DNA of 64,000 nt from the NCBI RefSeq assembly GCF_001294575.1, contig NZ_CP012676.1, positions 4,252,001-4,316,000 of the forward strand, in the 5' to 3' direction. Origin of the DNA: Pseudomonas versuta. Lineage in GTDB: Bacteria; Pseudomonadota; Gammaproteobacteria; Pseudomonadales; Pseudomonadaceae. The notes under the pieces are model-generated. The model was not told where the DNA came from, did no database searches, and was given only the letters and a program-made list of their open reading frames with translations. A program made the position numbers and the translations under genes. Positions 38,028 to 47,107 of this stretch are shown here, one piece after another (position 1 is the stretch's first letter; each line of letters opens with the position of its first letter).

Positions 38028-38966
38028 TTAATCAACCAGGCTGGCGAGCAGACGCGCGCCAATCCGGGCGGTGCGGTTATCGGTGTCCAGACTCGGGTTG
38101 AGCTCGGCAATATCGGCCATGCGCAATTTGCCGCTGGCTTTGGCATGGCGTACCAGATGCTCGACGATCTGCATGTCCACCCCATGGGCAGACGGCGCGC
38201 TGACCCCGGGCGCCTGGCTGGCGGGCAGGACATCAAGGCAGATGGTCATGTAAAGGTGGTCGACGTCTTGCAAGAAATCGTCGATCAGGGCTTCGCAGGC
38301 ACAGATGTCCCAACTGTTCATCTGTCGGTCGAGGCGGTAGCGCACCTTCAGTTGCTCGGCCTGCTCAAAGAGCGCCGCAGTATTGTTCAGTTGGCTGACG
38401 CCCAGGCAGCAATAGGCGAATGGCATTTCTGCGCGCTGGCAATATTCGGCAATCTGGCGGAACGGCGTGCCCGAACTGCTTTGCCCGGCATGGCGCAAAT
38501 CAAAATGGGCGTCGAAGTTGAGAACCCCGATCCGCGCTTGCGGGTTGCGCTGGCGCAAGTGATCGGCCAGACCACTGAAGCTGGCAAAAGCGATTTCATG
38601 CCCGCCACCCAACCCCAACGGCAAGTGCCCCTGATCGAGCAGGTAGCTGACGTGGTGGGCGTAGATCTGCTGCGCGCCTTCCAGGTTGCTGTCGGTGCAG
38701 CTCACATCGCCCGCGTCATACAGCGGCGCGTGGCCGTGCCATGCCAGATTGGCCAGGGCCTTGCGCAAGGCCGACGGCCCCTCGCGGGCACCGGTGCGGC
38801 CCTGATTGCGCTTGACCCCCTCATCGCAGGCCAGCCCGATCAGCGCCGCGCCCGCCGGCTGGCTCCGGGCAAAGGGTTTGACCCATTGATGCCAGCGCAA
38901 TGCGCCCTGCCCTTCGGCAGCGTCTATGCGGCCTGTCCACACGTGCATGTCAGGAACAACGGTCAT
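38028..38966 (-). CDS. hutG: Formimidoylglutamase (arginase family, HutG-like)
   Basis: Ureohydrolase-fold manganese enzyme; the HutG group splits N-formimidoyl-L-glutamate into glutamate and formamide in histidine breakdown. 312 residues. Metal ligands: [14 protein letters not shown], and SICLDVL-type [31 protein letters not shown] is typical of HutG. It stands apart from any hut operon but directly downstream of an IclR regulator and upstream of gltS, so glutamate uptake or release links the three. A neighbouring ureohydrolase substrate (agmatine, guanidino acids) cannot be ruled out. Start [15 protein letters not shown] at 38966 with GGAG upstream. Confidence 0.8.
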   Translation of the reverse strand: MTVVPDMHVWTGRIDAAEGQGALRWHQWVKPFARSQPAGAALIGLACDEGVKRNQGRTGAREGPSALRKALANLAWHGHAPLYDAGDVSCTDSNLEGAQQIYAHHVSYLLDQGHLPLGLGGGHEIAFASFSGLADHLRQRNPQARIGVLNFDAHFDLRHAGQSSSGTPFRQIAEYCQRAEMPFAYCCLGVSQLNNTAALFEQAEQLKVRYRLDRQMNSWDICACEALIDDFLQDVDHLYMTICLDVLPASQAPGVSAPSAHGVDMQIVEHLVRHAKASGKLRMADIAELNPSLDTDNRTARIGARLLASLVD

Positions 38967-38986
38967 GCTTGAAACTCCAGTCAAAA

Positions 38987-39712
38987 TCAGTCGAGCCGGG
39001 CGCTCAGGCGCAGCGCGACATCCTGGGTCCAGCGGATCAGGCGTTCACTGCGGTGTTGCGCCCGGATGGCCGGGGCCATGAGGCTGATAGCGCCGAGCAG
39101 GCGATTGCGACTGTCGATCACCGGGGCACTGACGCCCCAGATGCCGTCGTCGATTTCGCTCAGACTCACGGCATAGCCGGTCGCCCGGATCTCGGCAAAA
39201 CTGCGCTGATAGGCGGCGATTTCTTCGCTTTCCAGGCCCTGTGCCTGAAGAATTGGCAGGCTTTGCGCCTCATCCATGTGCGCCAGTAACACCCGGGCCG
39301 AGGCGCCGACCAACAGCGGCTGGGCCAGCCCTTTCTGGTAGCAGCAGCGCAGTGGCTGCGAGCTGTCGACCAGTTCAATGCAAATCGCCTGGCCGTTACT
39401 TGGCACCATCAACGCCACGCTTTCCTGGCTTTGCTCTGCCAGGCGTTTGAGCGCTGACTTGGCCAGCGTTACCAGCACGGCTTCACGATCGAACTTCTTG
39501 GCCAGCTGCAAACAGGCCGGCCCCGGCAAATAGCGGCCCTGACCGTTTTCTTCGGCCAGACCCCAGCGCAGCAGGGTTTTGAGATGCCGATAAGTGCTGC
39601 TGAGCGGCTGTGACAATTGCTCGGACAGTTCTTTGGCGGAGATCGCCTCACCGGATTGACCCAGGGTGACGAGGATCTGCAGCAAGCGATCAGTGGGCGT
39701 GTTGTAGTTCAT
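38987..39712 (-). CDS. IclR-family transcriptional regulator
   Basis: 241 residues: N-terminal winged HTH (about 5–70; [28 protein letters not shown]) and C-terminal effector-binding domain (about 85–240; [55 protein letters not shown]). It is 20 bases upstream of the hutG-like gene on the same strand and probably regulates the hutG–gltS unit and itself; effector unknown. Confidence 0.9.
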   Translation of the reverse strand: MNYNTPTDRLLQILVTLGQSGEAISAKELSEQLSQPLSSTYRHLKTLLRWGLAEENGQGRYLPGPACLQLAKKFDREAVLVTLAKSALKRLAEQSQESVALMVPSNGQAICIELVDSSQPLRCCYQKGLAQPLLVGASARVLLAHMDEAQSLPILQAQGLESEEIAAYQRSFAEIRATGYAVSLSEIDDGIWGVSAPVIDSRNRLLGAISLMAPAIRAQHRSERLIRWTQDVALRLSARLD

Positions 39713-39837
39713 ATCGGCCTCATGCTCTTGCCCGCATGGTGCACGGAGTTTCCCATTAGCTGAAACTTGATTCCCACCCAGTGAGAAAAAACCCTCAGAT
39801 AACGATCAGCGGTAGGCCATGGGTATTCCTGCGCCCA

Positions 39838-39870
39838 CAAAAAAGGCCGCGATCCCTAGGGATCGCGGCC
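39838..39870 (-). terminator. Terminator of the GABA permease gene
   Basis: Perfect palindrome GGCCGCGATCCC/GGGATCGCGGCC followed on the minus strand by a T-run, 33 bases after the permease stop. Confidence 0.92.
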
Positions 39871-39902
39871 CGGTGTACTGAACGTCGAGCGCCGTCCTGG
39901 CG

Positions 39903-41294
39903 TCAGTTCAGTACAGTTGCCCCCAGCTTCTCAATACGTCGACGACGTGCCACCAGCAGGCCCGCCGTTACCACCAGAATACTCAGCAAGCCGGTGGCCA
40001 TGATTTCAACCCGGTGCGACTCCTGGAACAGCATGATGGTCAGGATCGCCACGATAAACACGATGACCGCCCAGGTCAGGCCCGGGAACAGCCACATTTT
40101 AAAGGAGATGGTCTCGCCCAGCGCCATACGCTTTTGACGCATGCGCAATTGCGAAATGGCAATCACCAGGTACACCAGCAGCGCAATGGCGCCGGAGCTG
40201 GCCAGCAAGAACTCGAACACGGCTGCCGGTGCTACATAGTTGGCGAACACGGCCAGGAAGGCTGCACCGGTCGACATCATCACCGCCCAGTAAGGGGTGC
40301 CGCTGGCGTTGGTACGCTTGGCCGCAGCCGGTGCGTCACCGCGTTTGCTCAGGGAGTAGAGCATGCGCGACGAGGTATAGAGCGCCGAGTTCAGGCAGCT
40401 GGTCACCGCGATCAATACCACGATATCGACAATCAGCTTGGCATTCGGGATGCCCATGCGCTCAAGCACGGTCTGGTAGGAGCCGAACTGGGCCAGGCCC
40501 GGATCGTTCCATGGCACCAGTGCCACAACGATGAAGATCGACACCAGGTAGAACAAGCCGATACGCCAGATCACCGAGTTGGTGGCCTTGGTGATTTGCT
40601 TGCTCGGATCTTTGGATTCTGCCGCCGCGATGGTCACGATTTCTGTGCCCATGAACGAGAACATAGTGGTCAACATGGCGGCAAGTACCGCGCCCATGCC
40701 GTTGGGCATAAAGCCTATGGTGTCGACCAGATGCGAAACGCCGCTGACCTGACTGGTCGGCAGCAGGCCGAAAATGGCCATCAGGCCCAAGATAATGAAG
40801 CCGATAATCGCCAGCACTTTGACCAGCGCAAACCAGAACTCGAACTCGCCGTAGTTCTTGACGCTGAACAGGTTGGTCACGGTCAGCAACAGGGTGATGA
40901 CCAGGGTAAAGACCCAGATCGCAGTGCCAGGGAACCATGCATGCAGGATGGTGGCGGCGGCGACGGCTTCCAGCGGGATAACCAGCACCCAGAACCACCA
41001 GTACAGCCAGCCAATGGTGAAACCGGCCCAGTGCCCGATGGCACGGTCGGCGTAAGTCGAGAACGAACCGGTGTCAGGGGATGCGACGGCCATTTCGGCC
41101 AGCATGCGCATCACCAGCACCACCAGCGTACCCGCTGCGGCGTAAGCCAGCAGTACGGCAGGACCCGCCTGTGCAATCGCGTGTCCGGAGCCGACAAACA
41201 AGCCGGCACCGATGACCCCGGCAATCGACAGCATGGTTACATGCCGTGGTTTGAGACCTTGCTCCAGGCCGTTAGGAGTTTGCGTATTGCTCAT
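39903..41294 (-). CDS. gabP: GABA permease (AAT-type amino acid permease)
   Basis: Inner-membrane APC-superfamily transporter, 463 residues with 12 membrane segments. Very close to E. coli GabP over its length, e.g. GLKPRHVTMLSIAGVIGAGLFVGS, MRMLAEMAVASPDTGSFSTYAD, GWLYWWFWVLVIPLEA and FMPNGMGAVLAAMLTTMFSF. It carries 4-aminobutyrate and probably related omega-amino acids. Monocistronic, no gab enzymes nearby. Start MSNTQTPNGLEQGLKPRH at 41294 with an open extension upstream discounted. Confidence 0.9.
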   Translation of the reverse strand: MSNTQTPNGLEQGLKPRHVTMLSIAGVIGAGLFVGSGHAIAQAGPAVLLAYAAAGTLVVLVMRMLAEMAVASPDTGSFSTYADRAIGHWAGFTIGWLYWWFWVLVIPLEAVAAATILHAWFPGTAIWVFTLVITLLLTVTNLFSVKNYGEFEFWFALVKVLAIIGFIILGLMAIFGLLPTSQVSGVSHLVDTIGFMPNGMGAVLAAMLTTMFSFMGTEIVTIAAAESKDPSKQITKATNSVIWRIGLFYLVSIFIVVALVPWNDPGLAQFGSYQTVLERMGIPNAKLIVDIVVLIAVTSCLNSALYTSSRMLYSLSKRGDAPAAAKRTNASGTPYWAVMMSTGAAFLAVFANYVAPAAVFEFLLASSGAIALLVYLVIAISQLRMRQKRMALGETISFKMWLFPGLTWAVIVFIVAILTIMLFQESHRVEIMATGLLSILVVTAGLLVARRRRIEKLGATVLN

Positions 41295-41829
41295 TGGGAC
41301 TACCTTTGCAGTGAAAGCCATTCCGAGCGCCGCGCTTGTTTACCTTCTCGTAAAAAGTAACCAACGGGGCGTTTAGAATTATTTACGCAATAAATGAGCC
41401 AAAATGTGACAGATGCACGGTTTGCGCGGGCTGCATCGGTTCACCTCTGGGTTTGCAACTTGTTGAGAGTGATGGCTTTTTGCCTATTCGTTACCGTAAC
41501 ACTCAGTCACAAGTTCCGGAGCGCACCAAAAATACCCAATTTTGCCCATATGGTGCAAAAGCAGTGCACATCTTTAACCTTTAGTAGGTTCGCGCTTCCA
41601 ACACCGGGCCAAAGCTGGCAACATCGCGACCTTTTTTAAGCGACACCTGTCTGGCCGAACGGCAAAATACAGGGTCAGTTGTAGTTCGCGCGACAGTCAG
41701 CTGTCGGGATGCGACAAACGACCACCCTGTCGCCTTTTGTTCCCCAGGAGCGGCTGGTTGCCTTTGTGGCCCTATGCTAGCTTGGCCGCCCAACAGCAGG
41801 ATCGCTCCCGAACACAATGAGGAACGCAC
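41295..41829. other. 535-base divergent intergenic region gabP / amino acid ABC genes
   Basis: Contains the promoters of both units. A run near 41516–41570 has NtrC-like half sites (CGCACCA at 41521 and TGGTGCA at 41553), and GTGGCCCTATGCTAGCT at 41766–41782 keeps a GG-N10-GC spacing, so a weak sigma-54 promoter is conceivable. I see no gene or repeat. A GAGGAA ribosome site precedes the ABC ATPase. Confidence 0.35.
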
Positions 41830-42603
41830 ATGGCTTTGGCCACGCCCGCGCTTGAAATCCGCAACTTGCATAAACGCTACGGCGAGCTTGAGGTACTTAA
41901 AGGTATCTCGCTGACCGCACGCGACGGCGACGTGATCTCGATCCTGGGTTCTTCCGGCTCCGGCAAGTCCACCCTGCTGCGCTGCATCAACCTGCTGGAA
42001 AACCCGCACGAGGGCCAGATCCTGGTTGCCGGCGAAGAACTCAAGCTCAAGAAAGCCAAAAATGGCGAACTGGTCGCTGCCGATGGCAAGCAGATCAATC
42101 GCATGCGCAGTGAACTGGGTTTTGTATTTCAAAACTTTAACCTGTGGCCGCATATGACCATCCTCGACAACATCATCGAGGCCCCGCGTCGTGTTCTGGG
42201 TCAGAGCAAGGCTGAAGCGATCGAAGTTGCCGAAGCGTTGCTGGCCAAGGTTGGCATCGCCGAGAAACGTCACGCCTATCCGTCCGAATTGTCCGGTGGC
42301 CAGCAACAACGCGCCGCCATTGCCCGCACATTGGCCATGCAACCCAAAGTAATCCTGTTCGATGAACCGACATCGGCACTTGACCCGGAAATGGTCCAGG
42401 AAGTACTTAGTGTTATCCGCGCGCTCGCCGAAGAAGGCCGCACGATGCTGCTGGTCACCCACGAAATGGGCTTTGCCCGTCAGGTGTCCTCGCAAGTCGT
42501 GTTTTTGCACCAGGGCCTGATCGAAGAACAAGGGTCGCCAGAACAGGTGTTCGACAACCCGGTTTCAGCGCGCTGTAAACAATTCATGTCCAGCAACCGC
42601 TAA
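41830..42603 (+). CDS. Polar/basic amino acid ABC transporter, ATP-binding protein
   Basis: 257-residue ATPase of the HisP/AotP type (histidine, lysine, arginine, ornithine). Walker A GSSGSGKS at residues 39–46, Q-loop [10 protein letters not shown], signature [16 protein letters not shown], Walker [17 protein letters not shown]-loop VTHEMGFAR. First gene of a four-gene importer operon, 13 bases before the binding-protein gene. Confidence 0.95.
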   Translation: MALATPALEIRNLHKRYGELEVLKGISLTARDGDVISILGSSGSGKSTLLRCINLLENPHEGQILVAGEELKLKKAKNGELVAADGKQINRMRSELGFVFQNFNLWPHMTILDNIIEAPRRVLGQSKAEAIEVAEALLAKVGIAEKRHAYPSELSGGQQQRAAIARTLAMQPKVILFDEPTSALDPEMVQEVLSVIRALAEEGRTMLLVTHEMGFARQVSSQVVFLHQGLIEEQGSPEQVFDNPVSARCKQFMSSNR

Positions 42604-42616
42604 CGGAGCAACACGA

Positions 42617-43369
42617 ATGCAAAACTATAAAAAGCTTCTCCTGGCCGCTGCCGCCACCCTGGTTTTCAGTGCCAATGCCTTGGCTGTTGATAAGTACAAA
42701 GTGGGGATTGAAGGCGCTTACCCTCCGTTCAACAACAAGAACGCCAGCGGGCAAGTGGTTGGTTTTGACTACGACATTGCCATGGCCCTGTGCGCCAAGA
42801 TGAAAGCCGAGTGCGAAGTTGTGACCTCGGACTGGGACGGCATCATTCCCGCACTGAACGCCAAGAAGTACGACTTTATTGTCTCCTCCCTGTCGATCAC
42901 TGACGACCGCAAACAGGCTGTCGACTTCACCGACCCGTACTACTCCAACAAACAGCAGTTTGTGGCCAAGAAAGGTGTCGATTTCAAAACCGACATTGAA
43001 TCGCTCAAAAGCAAGAAACTGGGCACCCAGCGTTCAACCCAGGCCGCAACATGGCTGGAAGATAACGTGGGTGGGGACATCGCCTTGTATGACACCCAGG
43101 AAAACGCTTATCTCGACTTGTCCTCGGGCCGTGTGGACGCACTGCTGGCCGACAAGTACGCCATCTATGGCTGGTTGAAGGATGATCCGGCGGGCAAGGA
43201 CTATGAGTTCAAGGGCAACCCGATCAACGAAGACGACAAGGTCGGCATTGCTTTGCGTAAAGGCGAAAGCGACTTGCGCACCAAGTTGAACCTGGCGCTC
43301 AAAGAAATCAAAGAAGACGGCACCTACAAAAAGATCAACGACAAGTATTTCCCATTCAGCATTGAATGA
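42617..43369 (+). CDS. Amino acid ABC transporter, periplasmic binding protein
   Basis: 250 residues: signal peptide (1–23, ANALAVD), then the SBP_bac_3 domain with VGIEGAYPPFNNKNASGQVVGFDYDIA and SGRVDALLADKYA. The sequence resembles HisJ/ArgT-type binders of lysine, arginine and ornithine; exact ligand not determinable from sequence alone. Confidence 0.93.
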   Translation: MQNYKKLLLAAAATLVFSANALAVDKYKVGIEGAYPPFNNKNASGQVVGFDYDIAMALCAKMKAECEVVTSDWDGIIPALNAKKYDFIVSSLSITDDRKQAVDFTDPYYSNKQQFVAKKGVDFKTDIESLKSKKLGTQRSTQAATWLEDNVGGDIALYDTQENAYLDLSSGRVDALLADKYAIYGWLKDDPAGKDYEFKGNPINEDDKVGIALRKGESDLRTKLNLALKEIKEDGTYKKINDKYFPFSIE

Positions 43370-43427
43370 CCTGCCTGACCGGCGCGCCGCAAGGCTGCGC
43401 CGGTCCCTAGCAAAGCCTGCCTAATTT

Positions 43428-44120
43428 ATGACTATCGACTTATACGGATTCGGCCCGGCGCTTGCCGCTGGCGCGCTGATGACCGTCAAACTGGCACTCA
43501 CTGCGCTGTGTCTGGGCCTGGTGCTCGGGCTGCTCGGTGCACTGGCCAAAACTTCATCCTACAAACCACTGCGATGGCTGGGCGGTGCGTATTCGACTCT
43601 GGTGCGCGGCGTCCCGGAACTGCTGTGGGTCTTGCTGATTTACTTCGGCAGCGTGAATGCCGTACGTGCCCTCGGCGAATTCATCGGCATGCCCGACCTC
43701 ACCCTCAGTGCCTTCGCGGCGGGCGTGCTGGCTCTGGGCCTGTGCTTTGGCGCTTATGCCACTGAGGTTTTTCGCGGCGCCATTCTGGCCATCCCCAAAG
43801 GCCACCGCGAAGCGGGCCTGGCGCTGGGCCTGACCAGGCCGCGGATTTTCACCAAGCTGGTTTTGCCGCAAATGTGGCGCATTGCCCTACCCGGCCTGGG
43901 CAACCTGTTCATGATCCTGATGAAAGACACCGCGCTGGTATCTGTCATCGGCCTGGAAGAAATCATGCGTCAGGCACAAAACGCCGTAACCTTCGCCAAA
44001 CACCCGTTCACCTTCTACATGGTGGCTGCCGTGATGTACCTGGGCCTGACCGTACTGGCCATGGGCACCATGCATGTGCTTGAAAAACGCGCGGCGCGCG
44101 GCTTTGTGAGGAGAACGTAA
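43428..44120 (+). CDS. Amino acid ABC transporter permease (HisQ type)
   Basis: 230-residue inner-membrane permease, about five membrane segments; EAA loop in HREAGLALGLTRPRIFTKLVLPQMWRIALPGLGN near 125–155. Its last base is shared with the next permease gene's first base. Confidence 0.93.
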   Translation: MTIDLYGFGPALAAGALMTVKLALTALCLGLVLGLLGALAKTSSYKPLRWLGGAYSTLVRGVPELLWVLLIYFGSVNAVRALGEFIGMPDLTLSAFAAGVLALGLCFGAYATEVFRGAILAIPKGHREAGLALGLTRPRIFTKLVLPQMWRIALPGLGNLFMILMKDTALVSVIGLEEIMRQAQNAVTFAKHPFTFYMVAAVMYLGLTVLAMGTMHVLEKRAARGFVRRT

Positions 44121-44809
44121 TGGTCCTGGAACTCTTCCTCAAGTGGCTGCCCAAGCTGATTCAGGGCGCGACCCTGACACTGGAGCTGACTGCCCTTTCG
44201 GTCATCGCCGGTCTGATCGTGGCCATCCCGCTGGGTATCGCCCGCTCCTCCAGGCTCTGGTACGTGCGTTCTCTGCCCTATGCCTACATCTTTTTCTTCC
44301 GCGGCACGCCGCTGCTGATCCAGCTGTTTCTGGTCTATTACGGCCTGTCGCAGTTCGATGTAGTGCGTGAAAGCGTGTTGTGGCCGTACCTGCGCAGCCC
44401 GTTCTGGTGTGCGGTGATCACCATGACCTTGCACACCGCGGCGTACATCGCCGAGATCCTGCGCGGTGCAATCCAGGCCATCCCGCCGGGTGAAATCGAA
44501 GCCGCACGCGCCCTGGGCATGTCGCGCTTCAAAACCCTGGTGCATATCGTGCTGCCGCGTGCTGCGCGTATCGGCCTGCCGGCCTACAGCAACGAAGTGA
44601 TCCTGATGCTCAAGGCCAGCTCGCTGGCGAGCACCGTGACCCTGCTGGAACTGACCGGCATGACCCGCACCATCATTTCCCGCACCTACCAGACGGTGGA
44701 CATGTTCCTGATTGCCGGTGTGATCTATCTGGTGATGTCGTTTGTCCTGATTCAGGGCTTCAAATTACTGGAGCGCTGGTTGCGCGTTGATGCCTGCCAA
44801 GGGCGTTAA
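44120..44809 (+). CDS. Amino acid ABC transporter permease (HisM type)
   Basis: 229-residue partner permease; FFRGTPLLIQLFLVYYG near residue 58 and EAA loop IEAARALGMSRFKTLVHIVLPRAARIGLPAYSN. Directly coupled to the HisQ-type gene, completing the importer. Confidence 0.93.
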   Translation: MVLELFLKWLPKLIQGATLTLELTALSVIAGLIVAIPLGIARSSRLWYVRSLPYAYIFFFRGTPLLIQLFLVYYGLSQFDVVRESVLWPYLRSPFWCAVITMTLHTAAYIAEILRGAIQAIPPGEIEAARALGMSRFKTLVHIVLPRAARIGLPAYSNEVILMLKASSLASTVTLLELTGMTRTIISRTYQTVDMFLIAGVIYLVMSFVLIQGFKLLERWLRVDACQGR

Positions 44810-46013
44810 GCCCCGGGGCGAGCCCCTGCTCGCCCGCTTCGAGGCACTGGACAGGTTTTTGCGTGACCACCAGCACCTGTGGCGCCCACGGCCATTCACT
44901 CAGCTGAATATGCCGTGGGAAGCGCAACACCCTGAACTCGCCCGATGGCTGCGCAGTCGTTCGCTGCAAGACGCCGAAGACAGTCACAACCCTCTACTGG
45001 ATCTGCCTGCTCCCGCGCCATTCCCGGAACTGGCAGCCACTGCCCTTGCCCTCAGCCGCGTCGAACGCTTGCCCGCGCAAGCCCTGCCACCTGCCGCCCA
45101 ACGCCTGCAAGTGGATGTACCGGGGCGCAAATGGCAGCAAATAGAAGCCTTCGCCCAAAGCCTGAACTTCAGGCAAACACCCGTTCACTGGCTGGACTGG
45201 TGCTCGGGCAAAGGGCATTTGGGCCGTCGGCTATTAACTGAAGGACAACAGCTGACGTGCCTGGAATACGACTGCGCACTGATCGATGCCGGTCAGGCAC
45301 TTAGCCTGCGTCACCACTTGCCGGCCCGCCATGTACAACAGGATGTCCTCGCCCCGGACGTCGGATTACACCTGCGGGCCGATATGACTCCAGTCGCCTT
45401 GCATGCCTGTGGCGATTTGCATGTGCGCCTGCTGCAACTGGCCAGCGCGGCGGGCTGTGCACAACTGGCGATTTCGCCCTGCTGCTACAACCGTATCAGC
45501 GCGAGCCACTATCAGCCGTTATCCACAGCTGCCCGCGCCTCGACCCTGCGCCTGTCACTGCAGGACCTGAGCTTGCCGATGAGCGAAACCGTGACCGCGG
45601 GCAGCCGGGTACGGCGCCAGCGCGATGAATCAATGGCGCGCCGTTTGAGCTTCGACGTGTGGCAACGCCAGCGCCGTCAATGCGACGAGTACTTATCCAC
45701 ACCCTCACTGCCCGGCACCTGGCTCAATAAGCCTTTCGCTCAATACTGCGAAGATCTGGCAGCGCTGAAGAACTTATCCACAACCGGCGAAGAAGACTGG
45801 CCGGCGCTGCAGGCTGCGGGTCGGGAGCGGTTGGCGCAGGTGCGCAATCTGGAGCTGGTACGCGGCTTGTTCCGCCGCCCGCTGGAGCTGTGGCTGGTGC
45901 TGGATCGAGCCTTGTTCCTGAGTGAACGCGGCTATGAGGTGCAGCTTGGCGAGTTTTGCGACAGCCACCTGACGCCACGCAATTTGCTGTTACTGGCGCA
46001 GCGTTGTGGATAA
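44790..46013 (+). CDS. SAM-dependent methyltransferase-like protein
   Basis: 407 residues. The N-terminal half is helical; from about 130 a class I methyltransferase fold follows: HWLDWCSGKGHLGRRLL (motif I), LEYDCALID, then VALHACGDLHVRLLQLA and ISPCCYNRIS, the pattern of the Methyltransf_32 (RrmJ/METTL25-like) group. Substrate unknown. It overlaps the end of the upstream permease gene by 20 bases, with start ATG at 44790. Three DnaA-box sequences (TTATCCACA) lie inside its 3' half and a fourth inverted one at its stop codon. There is no functional link to transport apparent from sequence. Confidence 0.82.
   Translation: MPAKGVKPRGEPLLARFEALDRFLRDHQHLWRPRPFTQLNMPWEAQHPELARWLRSRSLQDAEDSHNPLLDLPAPAPFPELAATALALSRVERLPAQALPPAAQRLQVDVPGRKWQQIEAFAQSLNFRQTPVHWLDWCSGKGHLGRRLLTEGQQLTCLEYDCALIDAGQALSLRHHLPARHVQQDVLAPDVGLHLRADMTPVALHACGDLHVRLLQLASAAGCAQLAISPCCYNRISASHYQPLSTAARASTLRLSLQDLSLPMSETVTAGSRVRRQRDESMARRLSFDVWQRQRRQCDEYLSTPSLPGTWLNKPFAQYCEDLAALKNLSTTGEEDWPALQAAGRERLAQVRNLELVRGLFRRPLELWLVLDRALFLSERGYEVQLGEFCDSHLTPRNLLLLAQRCG
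45519..46013. other. Cluster of four perfect DnaA boxes
   Basis: TTATCCACA at 45519, 45693 and 45774 on the plus strand, and the inverted TGTGGATAA at 46005–46013. Four exact 9-mers in 495 bases compared with an expectation of well under one per 64 kb by chance. It is not an origin (no dnaA/dnaN/gyrB context, no AT-rich unwinding region); a DnaA-binding or titration site is a possibility. Confidence 0.55.
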
Positions 46014-46014
46014 C

Positions 46015-46037
46015 TTGTGGGAGCACCGCTCCCACAA
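46015..46037. repeat. Perfect palindromic hairpin after the methyltransferase gene
   Basis: TTGTGGGAGC-ACC-GCTCCCACAA, ten paired bases and a three-base loop; looks like a REP half-element. Without a T-run it is a weak terminator candidate between convergent genes. Confidence 0.7.
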
Positions 46038-46051
46038 TGATTAGCTGCGGT

Positions 46052-46462
46052 TTACGAGCCGCGATAGGTCGAGAACCCGTAAGGGCTCAGCAGCAACGGA
46101 ATGTGATAGTGCTGATCCACATTTTTCACTTCAAAAATCACCGGGATTTCCGGAAAGAAGGTATCTCGCCCCGCTTTCTTGAAGTAATCGCCCGTTTTGA
46201 ATACCACCCGGTACTGACCCGCTTCCATTGCCTGTTTATCCGGGAACAACTCGCCGATGCGCCCCTGTTCGTTGGTCACACCCTGTGCCAGCGGCTGCCA
46301 GTTCTGGCCAACGTATTTTTCCAGGGTGACGTTAACGCCTGGCGAAGGCAGACCGTTTTCAAGGTTGAGCACATGCACGCTCAACGGGTTGCCCGCCGCC
46401 AGTGCCAGGCTGGATATCGCGCTCAGGCTCAAGGCCGTCAAAGTGATTCGTAAAGCTTTCAT
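46052..46462 (-). CDS. hiuH: Periplasmic 5-hydroxyisourate hydrolase
   Basis: Transthyretin-fold hydrolase that turns 5-hydroxyisourate into OHCU in urate degradation. 136 residues with an export signal (1–22, SSLALAAG), so it acts in the periplasm like E. coli YedX/HiuH. Active-site residues are present: His in LSVHVLN, Arg in QGRIGEL, His in HYHIPLLLSP and the C-terminal YRGS. The urate oxidase and later ring-opening enzymes are not nearby. It follows the GlcG-type gene by 30 bases and is divergent from a two-component system. Confidence 0.93.
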   Translation of the reverse strand: MKALRITLTALSLSAISSLALAAGNPLSVHVLNLENGLPSPGVNVTLEKYVGQNWQPLAQGVTNEQGRIGELFPDKQAMEAGQYRVVFKTGDYFKKAGRDTFFPEIPVIFEVKNVDQHYHIPLLLSPYGFSTYRGS

Positions 46463-46492
46463 CGGTTTTCCTCAATGGTTAAAACATTCAAT

Positions 46493-46972
46493 TCAGCGTT
46501 GAGTCGTCAGACCGATCTGTTCGGCGGCCTTGATTGCGCAGGCTTCGTCCTGCTCCGCACCACCCGCCCCCGCTACACCCAGCGCGCCCACAAGCTCACC
46601 GTCTGCAAACAGCGGCACACCACCGCCCAGCAGTAACAGTTCAGCAATGGAGTTGAGGTTCGCAGCTTCGGGATTGCTGCGCGCACGCTCGGCAAACAGA
46701 CGGGTCGGGGTTTTAGTCGACAGCGCGGTAAAGGCTTTACGCTGGCTGGCCAGCAGGTTGTGCGGGCCTACCCCCTCGGGGCGCATGGCCGTCAGCACGT
46801 TGCCACCACGATCCAGCACGCTCAGCGCCCCGGAGCAGTGCTTGAGCGTGGCATCGGCCAGCTGGCGGGCGGTGGCCAGGTCCAGATCAGCATGACGCGC
46901 CAGGTTTGGCGCAGCCTGGGCCGCACCGGCAACGCCAACCGCAGTCCATAACAGCAAAGTTTTCAGCATCAT
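46493..46972 (-). CDS. Exported GlcG/HbpS-family protein
   Basis: 159 residues: signal peptide (1–22, AAQAAPN) and one GlcG/HbpS domain (about 30–155; LSVLDRGGNVLTAMRPEGVG, SRKAFTAL-type SQRKAFTALSTKTPT, GGVPLFADGELVGALGVAGAGGAEQDEACA). Homologues bind heme or are of unknown use. First gene of the pair with the hydroxyisourate hydrolase; promoter region contains the HprR-type box at 47037. Confidence 0.88.
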   Translation of the reverse strand: MMLKTLLLWTAVGVAGAAQAAPNLARHADLDLATARQLADATLKHCSGALSVLDRGGNVLTAMRPEGVGPHNLLASQRKAFTALSTKTPTRLFAERARSNPEAANLNSIAELLLLGGGVPLFADGELVGALGVAGAGGAEQDEACAIKAAEQIGLTTQR

Positions 46973-47036
46973 CGGCAAGCTCCTTAACGAGTGCCGACAC
47001 CTTAGCCAGCGGGCTCCGTCAAAAGCCCGTCAGTTG

Positions 47037-47054
47037 CATTACAAGTTTGTAATA
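47037..47054. promoter_or_regulatory. HprR/CusR-type binding box between divergent units
   Basis: CATTACAA-GT-TTGTAATA contains a perfect inverted repeat ATTACAA/TTGTAAT. It closely matches the box CATTACAAAATTGTAATG bound by E. coli HprR (YedW) and CusR. It lies 54 bases before the response-regulator start and 65 bases before the GlcG-type start, fitting control of both divergent units. Confidence 0.72.
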
Positions 47055-47107
47055 GGCAATGCCACAGAAGACGCCTAGCCTGTGCAGACGATTGATCGAG
47101 GTGTGCG

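Noticed and set aside
41516..41782. Possible NtrC half sites and sigma-54 element for the amino acid ABC operon
   Set aside because: Half sites are 32 bases apart and the -24/-12 match is minimal (GG-N10-GC only); mentioned in the intergenic entry but not called.
45519..46013. Replication origin
   Set aside because: DnaA boxes are present but there is no AT-rich unwinding region or dnaA/dnaN/gyrB context; treated as a possible DnaA-binding cluster only.
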